A stretch of 64,000 nt of DNA from Eubacteriaceae bacterium ES3 (lineage in GTDB: Bacteria; Bacillota; Clostridia; Eubacteriales; Eubacteriaceae): positions 2,350,680-2,414,679 of the forward strand of contig CP130741.1 in assembly GCA_030586155.1 (NCBI GenBank), read 5' to 3'. Under the pieces are notes generated by a model. The model saw only the letters and a list, made by a program, of their open reading frames with translations. It had not been told where the DNA came from and made no database searches. This document shows positions 8,693 to 17,512 of the stretch, one piece after another. The position numbers and the translations under genes are program-made. How positions within the stretch are numbered: position 1 is the first letter of the stretch; each line of letters opens with the position of its first letter.

Positions 8693-9136
8693 TTATGCCA
8701 GTTTTTCTTTAACTGCCTGATTGACAAGTTTTCCATCTGCCCGGCCTTTGACCTTCGGCATCAGGGCCCCCATCACTTTACCCATATCTTTTATATCTCT
8801 TGCTCCAGTTTCCTGAATCGTCTCATCGACAATCACCTTGATTTCATCAAGGGTTAACTGTGTAGGAAGGTAGCTCTCAATAATGGCAATTTCAGCCTGA
8901 GCCTGTTGGATTAAATCATCTCTTTGAGCTTTCTCAAACTCTGCCAGCCCATCCCGGCGCTGTTTTAACTGTTTTGCAATGATTTCAATGACCTGTTCTT
9001 CAGTCAATTCCGTTTTCTGATCCTTTTCCACCTGCAAAATTGCAGCTCGAATCATTGTCACGGTCGACTTGCGAACCTTATCTTTTTCCTTCATTGCCGT
9101 TTTTAAGTCAGCCTGTAATTGATCCTTTAATGCCAA
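8693..9136 (-). CDS. yqeY: GatB/YqeY-domain protein
   Basis: A 147-residue, highly charged helical protein of the YqeY family, related to the tail domain of the GatB amidotransferase subunit that contacts tRNA. Typical stretches are LKTAMKEKDKVRKSTVTMIRAAI, KQRRDGLAEFEKAQRDDLI and the C-terminal DMGKVMGALMPKVKGRADG, which matches the family end. Its cellular role is not well defined. It lies 11 bases after rpsU, the common Firmicute rpsU-yqeY pair, and ends at a strong terminator. Confidence 0.92.
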   Translation of the reverse strand: MALKDQLQADLKTAMKEKDKVRKSTVTMIRAAILQVEKDQKTELTEEQVIEIIAKQLKQRRDGLAEFEKAQRDDLIQQAQAEIAIIESYLPTQLTLDEIKVIVDETIQETGARDIKDMGKVMGALMPKVKGRADGKLVNQAVKEKLA

Positions 9137-9147
9137 TTAGTCACATC

Positions 9148-9330
9148 CTATCTTTTTTTCATCTTTCTTTTTCTAGCAGCTTCTGATTTTCTTTTACGCT
9201 TTACGCTTGGTTTTTCGTAATGCTCTCTTTTTCGAATTTCAGACATAACTCCTGCCATGGCTGTTTTACGCTTAAAGCGTCTTAACGCGCTTTCTAATGT
9301 TTCATTTTCTTTAATTCTAACCTCAGACAT
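9148..9330 (-). CDS. rpsU: Small ribosomal subunit protein bS21
   Basis: This 60-residue basic protein is bS21: [21 protein letters not shown] at the N-terminus and a lysine/arginine-rich tail ([15 protein letters not shown]). It binds the 30S platform near the anti-Shine-Dalgarno. The ATG at 9330 is chosen; a TTG two codons upstream is possible but less likely, since the G-rich ribosome site AGAGGGGGGGG ends about 8 bases before this ATG. It is followed by yqeY. Confidence 0.95.
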   Translation of the reverse strand: MSEVRIKENETLESALRRFKRKTAMAGVMSEIRKREHYEKPSVKRKRKSEAARKRKMKKR

Positions 9331-9435
9331 TTTCAACCCCCCCCTCTAATCCGATGATAATTTCCGGAACAATGCATTCTTAGTATGAGTCAAACTATAT
9401 TATATCGAATTTTTGCAGCACTGTCAAACAATAAA

Positions 9436-9780
9436 TCAGCCTGGCGGCCATAACATGGGTCGACCTCCCAATAAATGATAATGCAAATGCGGGACCGTCT
9501 GGTTACCATCCTGGCCACAATTATTTACCAGTCTAAAACCAGTCTCGGCAATCCCTAATTTTAATGCAATCCGGTTCGCTACACTGTGAATATGTCCAAT
9601 AATCTCATCTCCAGCTGAAACTGACAGAATCGATTCGTAATGCGTTTTTGGTATTATCACAACATGAACAGGTGCTTGCGGCGCAATATCATTAAAGGCC
9701 AACACCAGATCATCTTCGTACACCTTTTCCGACGGCAGTTCATCTTTTACTATTTTACAAAATATACAATCCTGCGACAT
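9436..9780 (-). CDS. hinT: HIT-family nucleotide hydrolase (HinT-like)
   Basis: A 114-residue histidine triad protein. It starts with CIFCKIVKDELPSEKVYEDD, where two cysteines of an optional zinc site are kept, and ends with the triad HLHYHLLGGRPMLWPPG, whose middle histidine is the nucleophile. HinT enzymes cleave adenosine phosphoramidates and aminoacyl-AMP. It follows mtaB by 11 bases in the prmA-rsmE-mtaB-HIT-rpsU-yqeY order, probably one operon. Confidence 0.93.
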   Translation of the reverse strand: MSQDCIFCKIVKDELPSEKVYEDDLVLAFNDIAPQAPVHVVIIPKTHYESILSVSAGDEIIGHIHSVANRIALKLGIAETGFRLVNNCGQDGNQTVPHLHYHLLGGRPMLWPPG

Positions 9781-9791
9781 AAAAGTCCTCC

Positions 9792-11096
9792 TTAAAAAAT
9801 GGTACCGGTCAAATAATTCAAATGCTCATCATATAATACCGTAACTTCAATGATTTTACCATTAATTTTTTGATTTGATTGAATCTTAACGGGAATATAA
9901 TTATCAGTATGACCTTCATATTCGTCTTGATTTTGACTTTGTTCCACAAGTACATTCAGTTTTCTTCGATCATTTTTCTTTAAAAAAGCCTGTTCCATAG
10001 CAGTTCCGCATTCGCTTAATGCCATGGCTCGCTCATTTTTCACATTCTCATTAACCTGACCGGGATAATCGGCAGCTGGTGTTCCCTGGCGTTTGGAATA
10101 CTTGAAAATATGCATCTGATAAAAGCCAATTTTTTTCACAAATAAGAGGGTTTCGTCAAATTCCTGTTTGGTTTCCCCTGGAAAGCCCACCATTACATCT
10201 GTCGTTAAAGCAGCATCTGGAAAAGTACTTCTAATCAATTCTACAGTTTCTTGAAAAGCTTTTGTATCGTAACGCCGCTTCATCCTTTTAAGTACTCCAT
10301 CCGATCCACTTTGCAATGAAAGGTGAAAATGAGGACAAAAGTGTTTAAGTTCTCTTAAACGTTTGATTCGATCTTCGGTTAAAAATGCCGGTTCCAGAGA
10401 TCCCAAACGAATTCTTTCAAGCCCCTCAATTTGATCAACCGCTTCTAACAGGTCTAGCAGATCCACATCCTTTTTCTCAATCCCGTAAGAAGCTATATGA
10501 ATTCCCGTCAACACCACTTCCTGATGTCCCGACAAGACAACCCGTTTCACCTCATCAATTACAGCAGAAAGTTCTCTGCTGCGAACGGGCCCTCTGGCAT
10601 AGGGAATAATGCAATAGGTGCAAAAGCGGTTACACCCTTCCTGAATTTTTATAAAAGCCCGAGTTTTACCTTTGGTTTCGGATATTTTAAGGGGTTCAAA
10701 CACTTTCTCGCTCATAATATCAGTAACAAAGTCCCGTTGACTTCTATTCAGTTGATAAGCTTTAATATATTCGATGATCTGAGAACGATTTTTTGTACCA
10801 ATCATCAGATCCACTTCTTCAATCTTGCTGACCTCTTCGGGCGCTACCTGAACATAGCAGCCAACTGCACATATCACTGCATCATTATTTAAACGTCTGG
10901 CTTTTCTCAGGGCATTTCGAGATTTTCGATCTCCCAAATGTGTAACGGTGCAGGTATTGACCACATAAACATCAGCAACTTGAGAAAAATCAACTATCTC
11001 ATAATTGTCCTTTTCAAAAATTTCCATTAAGGCTTCACTGTCATAGCTGTTCACTTTGCATCCCAGCGTCATAAATCCAACTTTTTTTCTGTTCAC
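9792..11096 (-). CDS. mtaB: tRNA t6A37 C2-methylthiotransferase MtaB
   Basis: A 434-residue radical-SAM methylthiotransferase. In order: an N-terminal UPF0004 domain with GCKVNSYDSEAL, VVNTCTVT and GCYVQ (three cysteines of the auxiliary cluster); a radical-SAM core with CNRFCTYCIIPYARG (CxxxCxxC); and a C-terminal TRAM domain. The GCKVN motif and length identify MtaB (YqeV), which converts t6A to ms2t6A at position 37 of tRNAs reading ANN codons, rather than MiaB or RimO. It lies 10 bases after rsmE. Confidence 0.95.
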   Translation of the reverse strand: MNRKKVGFMTLGCKVNSYDSEALMEIFEKDNYEIVDFSQVADVYVVNTCTVTHLGDRKSRNALRKARRLNNDAVICAVGCYVQVAPEEVSKIEEVDLMIGTKNRSQIIEYIKAYQLNRSQRDFVTDIMSEKVFEPLKISETKGKTRAFIKIQEGCNRFCTYCIIPYARGPVRSRELSAVIDEVKRVVLSGHQEVVLTGIHIASYGIEKKDVDLLDLLEAVDQIEGLERIRLGSLEPAFLTEDRIKRLRELKHFCPHFHLSLQSGSDGVLKRMKRRYDTKAFQETVELIRSTFPDAALTTDVMVGFPGETKQEFDETLLFVKKIGFYQMHIFKYSKRQGTPAADYPGQVNENVKNERAMALSECGTAMEQAFLKKNDRRKLNVLVEQSQNQDEYEGHTDNYIPVKIQSNQKINGKIIEVTVLYDEHLNYLTGTIF

Positions 11097-11106
11097 AAAA
11101 TTATTC

Positions 11107-11850
11107 TTATTCCTTCCAAAAATTCACTTGTCCAATCACCAGCATCCCAGCTGTTTCTGTCCGTAAAATCCGCTTACCAAGCGAAACACTAATCGCTCCT
11201 GCAGCTGTCAGAAGATTAACTTCTTCCGGGTCAAAGCCGCCTTCCGGTCCAACAATCACGGCGATTTTCATTTTATCCTCTGTTATTCCTTCAATTCCTG
11301 ACAGCACTTTTTTTAAACTGTTTTCCTGCTCCGCTTCATAAGCCAATAGAATCAGATTAAAATCTGTCAGGCATTCACATAAGCCTTTAACCGTTAGCAT
11401 TGGTCGAAGCTCCGGGACTATGCCCCGCTTTGACTGTTTAGCTGCCTCATAGGCAATTCGCTGCCAGCGCTCAAGTTTTTTTCCTTCTTTTTTGGAAATC
11501 TCGGCGACTGCACGTTTGGAAGCAAATGGAACAATTGCAGAAACTCCAAGCTCCACTGTCTTTTGAACAATGGTTTCCATTTTAGTTCCTTTGGGGATCC
11601 CCTGAAAAAGCGTGATTGTAAAATCTTTATTTTCTCCCAGTGAAATATATCGATCAAGAATTTTTCCGCTCAGTTCTTTTTCAGTAATTGAATCAACCCT
11701 AACTCGGTAATCAAAACCCTGACCATCACAAACTTCGATCTCATCATCTATTTTTATTCGCAGAACTCTTGTCAGATGTTTAAAATCTTCACCATCAATA
11801 CTTACTGTATCATGTTCAATCTGCTCTTTTGCCACAAAAAACCGATGCAT
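11107..11850 (-). CDS. rsmE: 16S rRNA m3U1498 methyltransferase RsmE
   Basis: A 247-residue SPOUT methyltransferase methylating U1498 of 16S rRNA. Evidence: the N-terminal PUA-like part (MHRFFVAKEQ, HLTRVLRIKIDDEIEVCDGQG), KGTKMETIVQKTVELGV, and the knotted SAM-binding region IVGPEGGFDPEE with SLGKRILRTETA at the end. The ATG at 11850 begins the family-typical MHRFF and follows the prmA stop by two bases. A longer in-frame start inside prmA is unlikely. Confidence 0.95.
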   Translation of the reverse strand: MHRFFVAKEQIEHDTVSIDGEDFKHLTRVLRIKIDDEIEVCDGQGFDYRVRVDSITEKELSGKILDRYISLGENKDFTITLFQGIPKGTKMETIVQKTVELGVSAIVPFASKRAVAEISKKEGKKLERWQRIAYEAAKQSKRGIVPELRPMLTVKGLCECLTDFNLILLAYEAEQENSLKKVLSGIEGITEDKMKIAVIVGPEGGFDPEEVNLLTAAGAISVSLGKRILRTETAGMLVIGQVNFWKE

Positions 11851-11852
11851 AA

Positions 11853-12791
11853 TTACCCAATTTTCTGGGCTACCACACCAACCCATTCGCCCATCTGCTG
11901 AATATATAAGATTTTAAAATTTTCGGATTCCAGCGCATTTAAAACATCTGTAAGACGGTCGATGATAATACCTGAGGAGATGAAAATCCCATCCTTTTTA
12001 AGATAAGGCCGAATCAGTGAAGACAATTCCACAATGGCAGCAGCTAAAATATTAGCAACAATCACATCTGCCACCTCATCGATCACGTCGGTTAAATTAC
12101 CCTCACGAATTTCGATCATCGCACCCAGATCGTTGAGCTGGGCATTTTCTTTGGCAATTTGCACAGCCAGCGTATCAAAATCTACCGCAACAACTTTTTT
12201 AGCTTTTAACTTTCCGGCTATTAAGGATAAAACTCCCGTGCCACAGCCAATATCTAAAACCACATCCCCAGGCTTGATGTAATTTTCCAGATGCATGGCG
12301 CAAAGTTGAGTTGTTTCGTGGGTACCCGTTCCGAATGCCATCCCCGGATCGATATTGATAACAATCTCGTCTTCTTCAGTCTCATATTCCTCCCAGGTCG
12401 GCTTAATAACGATGCTCTTGCCAACCTTGGTCGGTTTATAAAATTTCTTCCAGGAATTTGCCCAGTCGTCTTCTTCAACCTCGGTTATCACCATTTCGCA
12501 ATTTCCGGGATTAAGTCCGCAGGAAGGCAAATTTTTTACTGCTGTAATGAGTTGATGCAATGCTTCCTCAGTATCTTCAACTTCACTGAAATAGCCCCTC
12601 ACAATGGAGGCATTTGGATCAATCTCCAGCAACGACTCATCGATAAAATTTACTTTCGGATCGTCTTGTAAAAGAAGCACATCCTGAAGTGTCTGAATCA
12701 CAACACCTTGTGCCCCACTCTCGTAAAAAGCGTTAACCACCGCTTCTTCGGCCTCCAGTGTTGTCGTGATTTGAACTTCCTTCCAAAGCAT
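11853..12791 (-). CDS. prmA: Ribosomal protein L11 methyltransferase
   Basis: A 312-residue class I SAM methyltransferase that trimethylates ribosomal protein uL11. N-terminal recognition domain (MLWKEVQITTTLEAEEAV); DPGMAFGTGTHETTQLC and the SAM motif VLDIGCGTGVLSL; then NILAAAIVELS, the NxLA catalytic-region motif. The ATG at 12791 has GGAGG 8 bases upstream and matches the usual PrmA start; two earlier ATGs are within 15 bases. In Clostridia prmA usually follows dnaJ; here dnaJ lies 49 kb away and prmA has its own upstream promoter signal. Confidence 0.94.
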   Translation of the reverse strand: MLWKEVQITTTLEAEEAVVNAFYESGAQGVVIQTLQDVLLLQDDPKVNFIDESLLEIDPNASIVRGYFSEVEDTEEALHQLITAVKNLPSCGLNPGNCEMVITEVEEDDWANSWKKFYKPTKVGKSIVIKPTWEEYETEEDEIVINIDPGMAFGTGTHETTQLCAMHLENYIKPGDVVLDIGCGTGVLSLIAGKLKAKKVVAVDFDTLAVQIAKENAQLNDLGAMIEIREGNLTDVIDEVADVIVANILAAAIVELSSLIRPYLKKDGIFISSGIIIDRLTDVLNALESENFKILYIQQMGEWVGVVAQKIG

Positions 12792-12820
12792 TCCCATTAC
12801 CTCCATAACTTGATTTTATT

Positions 12821-12829
12821 ATTATACCA
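12821..12829 (-). promoter_or_regulatory. Extended -10 promoter before prmA
   Basis: The minus strand carries TGGTATAAT, an extended -10 element, about 30 bases ahead of prmA. No good -35 is seen at 17 bases. It would give prmA a promoter independent of dnaK-dnaJ. Confidence 0.5.
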
Positions 12830-13018
12830 CTTAATTTAAAAATAATTGATTCAAAGCCCATTCTTATCGACTTTTTACATTTTAACAAGAATTTCTAAAG
12901 TTTTAAAACCAGATTTTTTATTATATCTTATTTTGTCAAGAAAATAAACAGAAATTCATTCAATCTTTTAAGAAACAATTTTGACAAATCGAAGTAAAAA
13001 ATCGCTAAGTCATGTAAA

Positions 13019-13041
13019 GCATTTCTGATAAATGCTATAAT
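13019..13041 (+). promoter_or_regulatory. Promoter region of the eutS locus with dyad
   Basis: A perfect TATAAT (13036-13041) lies 38 bases before the eutS ATG and is directly preceded by the dyad GCATTT-ctgat-AAATGC (13019-13035), which fills the spacer region and could bind a repressor. The -35 is poor, suggesting activator dependence or an alternative arrangement. Confidence 0.5.
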
Positions 13042-13079
13042 AGCGATAATTATTCTAATAAGATGAAAAGGTGAAATAT

Positions 13080-13430
13080 ATGGAAACCGAAAAAAAGAAC
13101 CGTTCCATACAGGAATATGTACCAGGGAAACAGGTCACACTTGCCCATATCATAGCAAAGCCAAAAGATGAAGTCTACATCAAACTGGGGCTTGATGATG
13201 AAGCCAGCGATGCTATTGGTATTTTAACAATTACTCCCAGCGAAGCTGCCATTATTGCTGCCGATGCTGCAACTAAGGCATCGGCTGTTGAAATCGGATT
13301 TTTGGATCGCTTCAGCGGTTCACTTGTTTTAACCGGACGCGTCAGCGATGTTAAAGCGGCAGTTTCGGAAATTCTTAACACCCTCAATCTGATTTTAGGA
13401 TTCGATATTCCTAAAATTACTTATTCTTAA
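13080..13430 (+). CDS. eutS: Bacterial microcompartment shell protein EutS
   Basis: A 116-residue BMC-domain protein of the circularly permuted EutS/PduU type. [18 protein letters not shown] is the EutS signature; [18 protein letters not shown] and [17 protein letters not shown] are the shell-hexamer core. EutS forms bent hexamers thought to make shell edges. The ATG at 13080 is chosen because AAAAGGTG precedes it by about 6 bases; a GTG three codons upstream is possible. It is followed at once by eutP and a kinase-like gene, with no other shell proteins, encapsulated dehydrogenases or eut/pdu enzymes in the window, so the rest of any compartment must be encoded elsewhere. Confidence 0.93.
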   Translation: METEKKNRSIQEYVPGKQVTLAHIIAKPKDEVYIKLGLDDEASDAIGILTITPSEAAIIAADAATKASAVEIGFLDRFSGSLVLTGRVSDVKAAVSEILNTLNLILGFDIPKITYS

Positions 13431-13431
13431 T

Positions 13432-13896
13432 ATGGCCAACAATCGAAAAAGAGTGGCCCTAATCGGAAAAATAGGCAGTGGAAAGACCACCCTTAAACAA
13501 CGACTGTCAAAAGATGAACTAAAATACGAAAAAACCCAGATGATAACCTACTACGATGATTTTATTGATACCCCAGGGGAATTTCTTGAGCTCCCCTTTT
13601 TTTCGCGGCAAGCAGTAAATATTACTATGGATGCCGGTCTTGTTATTCTAGTTTCTTCCTGTATTGATCCGCAAAATTCCTATTCGCCGAATTTTGTTTT
13701 CACCTATAACATCCCGACAATTGGCGTGATCACAAAAATCGATCAGGAAAACGGAAATATCAAACGCAGCCGCAACCATCTTTCTTATGCAGGTATTCAA
13801 AAATCACGCATTTACCAAGTCAGCTCCTACACCGGAGAGGGGATCGAAGAACTTGAAGGTATCATTCATCACTATATGCAAAAATACCGAAAATAA
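13432..13896 (+). CDS. eutP: EutP/PduV-type GTPase
   Basis: A 154-residue small Ras-like GTPase of the EutP/PduV family found with microcompartment operons. The P-loop is GKIGSGKTTL, IDTPGEF is the switch-II DxPG region, and VITKIDQE corresponds to the NKxD guanine-specificity motif with T replacing N. PduV associates with the outer compartment surface; some EutP proteins have been reported to have acetate kinase activity. The ATG overlaps the eutS stop region (one base apart), so the genes are translationally linked. Confidence 0.88.
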   Translation: MANNRKRVALIGKIGSGKTTLKQRLSKDELKYEKTQMITYYDDFIDTPGEFLELPFFSRQAVNITMDAGLVILVSSCIDPQNSYSPNFVFTYNIPTIGVITKIDQENGNIKRSRNHLSYAGIQKSRIYQVSSYTGEGIEELEGIIHHYMQKYRK

Positions 13897-13914
13897 CAAT
13901 AAAGGAAGTGTCCT

Positions 13915-15189
13915 ATGACTGTAGACAACTATGGAAATCTTACTGTAAAAGGGGTTGAATCCTATGTAAAGGCTAAGCAACTCTTTGACGCTGACGCCAA
14001 CTTAACTGTCGTCGATCTTCACGCTGTTAAAGAAAGCATTGAAGGTTTTGTGAATCTTATTTATCATGTTTATGATGAAAAAGGAAATTCGGTCATCCTC
14101 AAGCAGATGTTAAATTTACCACGTATGCGAATCGAAGACGAGCAAAGTGAAGATCCCCATGGTCAATTAAACGAATGGACTCTGGATTTAGGACGGATGC
14201 GTTCAGAAATCGCAACCTTAATCTTCTGGAATTCCGTCTATAAAGGAATCTGTCCGGATATTTATCTTTTCGATGAAGAAAATCGGATCATCGTGATGGA
14301 AGATTTGATGGATCTAAGTCTTCTACGTTTTGATTTGTGCCGAATGATAAAATATACCCACTTCGCTAAAAAGATCGGTCATTTTTTTGCTCACAACCTC
14401 TTCTATTCTTCTAATCTACATTTGACCAACTATAAAAAGTCAGAAGTTGAACGTTTTTTTGATAATCCTGAATATACAGCGCTGGAACATTTTTTATTCG
14501 AAGAAGGGGCTGGTGTTTCCTGGGATCGTCCAAGTCTGCCTGGGCTTGAAGTAATTCGTGGAAACATTATCAATGATTCAGACATCCAAAGAGAGTTCAA
14601 GCGTTTGCACCAAAAATTTATCGACGACAAAGAATGTCTGATTCATACTGATCTGCACAGTTCAAACATCATGATTAACCATGATGATGTTCGCATTATC
14701 GACGGAGAATTTGCCGGATTTGGTCCAATCGCCCAGGATTTTGGCCGTCTTACCGGGAGTCTGGTTCTAAACTACCTCTGCTGGTTCGGTGACTCTTCCA
14801 GAACCGCTACAGAAAAAACGGACTTCCAGAATTACCTCTTGGGTACGATTAGAGAGCTGTACGAAAGCTTCCAAACTGAATTTAAAGCCCTGGTTGCCAA
14901 ATTTAAAGATGACTCATATACTCTAAAAAACCTGGATGTCGAAAGTTATTTAATCGATCAGATGCAAAATGCACTGGGTTATACTGGAGTCAATGCCCTT
15001 TCACGACTGGCTATCCGCGGCCTCTGCTATGATATTGCAAGACTGCCTGAAAAAGACCAGCTATGTCCTGCCAGTCTCGGTATGGAAGTCTCACACGAAG
15101 TACTTAAACACAATCGAAACTACCAGTCCATAGACCAATTCATTGAATACTTGAAAGCTTTTCAGGTCAAACATCTGGAGCATTGTTAA
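13915..15189 (+). CDS. Small-molecule kinase resembling methylthioribose kinase
   Basis: A 424-residue APH/choline-kinase-fold phosphotransferase. Evidence: the Brenner-type catalytic loop LIHTDLHSSNIMIN and the metal-binding segment IIDGEFAGFGPIAQDFGRL. The E-F-A-x-x-GP-x-x-x-D arrangement and length are closest to 5-methylthioribose kinase (MtnK). An N-terminal lobe lysine (SVILKQML) fits the ATP site. It is third in the eutS-eutP locus, 18 bases after eutP, with AAGGAAG as ribosome site. MTR or 5-deoxyribose phosphorylation followed by aldol cleavage would give an aldehyde suitable for a microcompartment; this is inference. Another sugar or amino-alcohol kinase is possible. Confidence 0.7.
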   Translation: MTVDNYGNLTVKGVESYVKAKQLFDADANLTVVDLHAVKESIEGFVNLIYHVYDEKGNSVILKQMLNLPRMRIEDEQSEDPHGQLNEWTLDLGRMRSEIATLIFWNSVYKGICPDIYLFDEENRIIVMEDLMDLSLLRFDLCRMIKYTHFAKKIGHFFAHNLFYSSNLHLTNYKKSEVERFFDNPEYTALEHFLFEEGAGVSWDRPSLPGLEVIRGNIINDSDIQREFKRLHQKFIDDKECLIHTDLHSSNIMINHDDVRIIDGEFAGFGPIAQDFGRLTGSLVLNYLCWFGDSSRTATEKTDFQNYLLGTIRELYESFQTEFKALVAKFKDDSYTLKNLDVESYLIDQMQNALGYTGVNALSRLAIRGLCYDIARLPEKDQLCPASLGMEVSHEVLKHNRNYQSIDQFIEYLKAFQVKHLEHC

Positions 15190-15203
15190 TATTTTAAGGC
15201 AAT

Positions 15204-15249
15204 AGAAAAGCGTTATTCTTATTACTTGGATTAAGAATAGCGCTTTTCT
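15204..15249. terminator. Bidirectional terminator between convergent operons
   Basis: An 18-bp stem (AGAAAAGCG...TTCTTA with one G-U pair) and 10-base loop, flanked by A- and T-rich sequence on both sides, lies between the convergent kinase and Rrf2 genes. Confidence 0.85.
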
Positions 15250-15263
15250 TATAATCAAATATT

Positions 15264-15698
15264 TTAAATGCAGTATTCACATTCGCCTTTTTCCCGATAA
15301 CGTAAAACCAGATCGGCCAGAGTGGTCTGATCCACCACCTGATCCACGGCTTCTTTAATTTGTCGGTAAACATCTACTGTCACACAACGATCTGCACGAT
15401 TACATTCGCCTGCTTCACCCACACAGGCAACTGGCGCCAAATCGCCTTCTAGAAGCCTTAGGATCATTCCTACCGTATATGTTTCCGGTGGATTAGCGAG
15501 CTTATAACCACCTTGTGCACCACGTACACTTACGACAAAACCGGCGCGGGATAACTGGGTAATAATTTGTTCAAGGTATTTTTCCGAAATTTCCTGTCGA
15601 TTGGCAATTTTTTTAATCGAAATATACTCACCAGTATCATTAATTGCCAAATCCAACATCAAACGCAAAGCATATCTTCCTTTAGTTGAGATTTTCAT
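15264..15698 (-). CDS. Rrf2-family regulator (IscR/CymR type)
   Basis: A 144-residue winged-helix Rrf2 regulator: [18 protein letters not shown] at the N-terminus, the recognition region [19 protein letters not shown], and GAQGGYKLA. Three cysteines ([11 protein letters not shown]) in a CX6CX5C pattern sit where IscR binds its [2Fe-2S] cluster, and two more close the protein (CEYCI). Bacillus CymR lacks this cluster motif, yet the gene overlaps cysK by 4 bases (ATGA), an arrangement recalling CymR-CysK cysteine control. It may link Fe-S status to cysteine synthesis and autoregulate the operon. Confidence 0.88.
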   Translation of the reverse strand: MKISTKGRYALRLMLDLAINDTGEYISIKKIANRQEISEKYLEQIITQLSRAGFVVSVRGAQGGYKLANPPETYTVGMILRLLEGDLAPVACVGEAGECNRADRCVTVDVYRQIKEAVDQVVDQTTLADLVLRYREKGECEYCI

Positions 15699-16636
15699 AA
15701 CTGATATAACCCCGTTGATAAGTATCGCTCGCCCGTATCAGGCAAAAGCACAACAATCTTTTTACCCTTATTCTCGGGACGTTTAGCCAGTTGTGTTGCA
15801 GCAAAAAATGCAGCTCCCGAAGAAATTCCAACCAGCAGACCTTCCAGCCCTGCCAGTTCCCGAGAAGTCTCCATGGCCTCTTCATTACCGACGGTTATAA
15901 TTTCATCATAGACACCCTGATTCAATACCCCTGGAACAAAACCAGCACCAATTCCCTGTAACTTGTGAGGCCCCGGCTGTCCACCCGACAATATTTGAGA
16001 GTCTTCCGGCTCTACTCCAACAATTTTAACAGCAGGATTTTTTTCTTTGAGCACTTCACCAACACCTGTAATGGTCCCGCCTGTTCCGATTCCGGCAACA
16101 AAAATATCCACCTCACCATCAGTGTCTTCCCAGATTTCAAGGGCTGTTGTTTTTTTATGTGCTTCGGGATTCGCCTGATTTTCAAACTGCTGAGGCATAT
16201 ATGCAGAAGGCATAGAACTTAGCAGTTCCTCTGCTTTTTCAATCGCCCCTTTCATTCCTTTTGCACCTGGTGTCAGCACCAGTTCAGCACCTAGAGCAGC
16301 CAATAAATTTCGCCGTTCAATACTCATGGTTTCCGGCATTGTCAGAATTACACGATAACCTTTAGCTGCCCCTACAAAAGCCAAACCAACGCCAGTATTG
16401 CCACTGGTGGGCTCAATAATGACTGTTCCTGCTTTTATTTGTCCACTTTTTTCACCTGCTTCGATCATTTCAAAAGCAACCCGATCTTTAACTGATGATA
16501 GAGGATTAAAGTATTCCAATTTCGCAATTAGAGACGCCTCTAAGTGATGTTTTTTTTCGTAATTTACTGTTTCCAATAAAGGTGTATGCCCAATCAGCTC
16601 CGTCAGACTTTTTTTAATATTAGCCATATCTATCAC
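15695..16636 (-). CDS. cysK: Cysteine synthase A (O-acetylserine sulfhydrylase)
   Basis: A 313-residue fold-type II PLP enzyme making cysteine from O-acetylserine and sulfide. [20 protein letters not shown] carries the PLP lysine, [12 protein letters not shown] is the substrate loop, [15 protein letters not shown] binds the phosphate, and [11 protein letters not shown] is near the C-terminus. The length is usual. The GTG start at 16636 is spaced 6 bases from AAGGA; an ATG three codons in is the alternative. It overlaps the Rrf2 gene by 4 bases, indicating translational coupling, and is driven by a consensus promoter. Confidence 0.93.
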   Translation of the reverse strand: MIDMANIKKSLTELIGHTPLLETVNYEKKHHLEASLIAKLEYFNPLSSVKDRVAFEMIEAGEKSGQIKAGTVIIEPTSGNTGVGLAFVGAAKGYRVILTMPETMSIERRNLLAALGAELVLTPGAKGMKGAIEKAEELLSSMPSAYMPQQFENQANPEAHKKTTALEIWEDTDGEVDIFVAGIGTGGTITGVGEVLKEKNPAVKIVGVEPEDSQILSGGQPGPHKLQGIGAGFVPGVLNQGVYDEIITVGNEEAMETSRELAGLEGLLVGISSGAAFFAATQLAKRPENKGKKIVVLLPDTGERYLSTGLYQL

Positions 16637-16682
16637 TCACTTTCCTTAATTCATATTAACTCTATATGTTTTTCTTGTTTTA

Positions 16683-16711
16683 AGTATAAACCCTTTTTTA
16701 GAAGATGTCAA
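16683..16711 (-). promoter_or_regulatory. Promoter of cysK-rrf2
   Basis: The minus strand shows TTGACA (16706-16711), a 17-base spacer and TATACT (16683-16688), about 47 bases before the cysK start. No T-box or S-box leader fits in the short gap. Confidence 0.82.
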
Positions 16712-16812
16712 ATAAAAGGCTCATTAATATTAAGTGAAATTTTTACCGTTTACCAGGCTGTCTCCAAAAATCTTTAACATTAGCTTTCTCGTTCAAAATT
16801 TCAACATATCCT

Positions 16813-17370
16813 TTATGATTTTATTCTATTTTCAGGATTGGAAATCGCCTCAATAACCTCTGTTTCACTGGCAATATCATAATACTGACTTTCAAACAAG
16901 CGATTAAGATAGTTGCTAAAATAATCAATGACAGAAGGCAAAACTGATATGATTTCCGCTTTGCTTTTTTCCGCATTTTGAATCTGCTCAGAGGATTGTT
17001 TCGTAATTCGATCCAGACTTTGATAGGTTTCCAAAAGCTGAGCCGTTGTTTTAATATAGTATTCTTTAAAAGGTTGTCTTAGAAGCAAATCTGGCTTCTT
17101 GTCCAGATAATCTCTTATTTGTTTTAAGATATCTTCTAACTGATGCAAGCTTTGCCATTGGTCAAAAAGCGAGTCCTTTATTCCTGACGAACGCACTAGA
17201 CTGATTAAGTTTTGCAGATCATCGATTTCCGGCAAAGCCTGTTTACTGACTGACACCTCTTTAGTTACGGTATCTAGTCTGTTTTGAACATTATTACTTC
17301 TATTAAGCAGCACTACTATTATTAATGCCGCCAGACCTATGGCAATTAACACTAACATCAATTTTACCAC
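16813..17370 (-). CDS. Single-pass membrane protein with coiled-coil, unknown function
   Basis: I do not recognise a family. The product (185 residues) begins with a transmembrane helix at about residues 3-22 (LMLVLIAIGLAALIIVVLL), followed by a long helical, glutamine- and leucine-rich soluble part (TKEVSVSKQALPEIDDLQNL through ESQYYDIASETEVIEAI), likely cytoplasmic. It follows the flotillin gene in the same direction, but a terminator and about 140 bases lie between, so joint transcription is uncertain. Partnership with flotillin is a guess from position. Confidence 0.6.
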   Translation of the reverse strand: MVKLMLVLIAIGLAALIIVVLLNRSNNVQNRLDTVTKEVSVSKQALPEIDDLQNLISLVRSSGIKDSLFDQWQSLHQLEDILKQIRDYLDKKPDLLLRQPFKEYYIKTTAQLLETYQSLDRITKQSSEQIQNAEKSKAEIISVLPSVIDYFSNYLNRLFESQYYDIASETEVIEAISNPENRIKS

Positions 17371-17448
17371 TCCCTTTCTTCTTTATAAGCTTTGTCCCTT
17401 TATAGCACACAATTTTTAGAATAAATAGGCTTTTTCATATATTACCAC

Positions 17449-17475
17449 AAAAAAGGCGCCCTTAGAAGGCACCTT
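17449..17475 (-). terminator. Terminator after the flotillin gene
   Basis: On the minus strand AAGGTGCC-ttctaag-GGCGCCTT is followed by TTTTTGTGG, a compact intrinsic terminator 38 bases past the stop. Confidence 0.85.
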
Positions 17476-17512
17476 GCATAGAATACTGAATTGCCAGGGT
17501 TAACCCCTGGTG

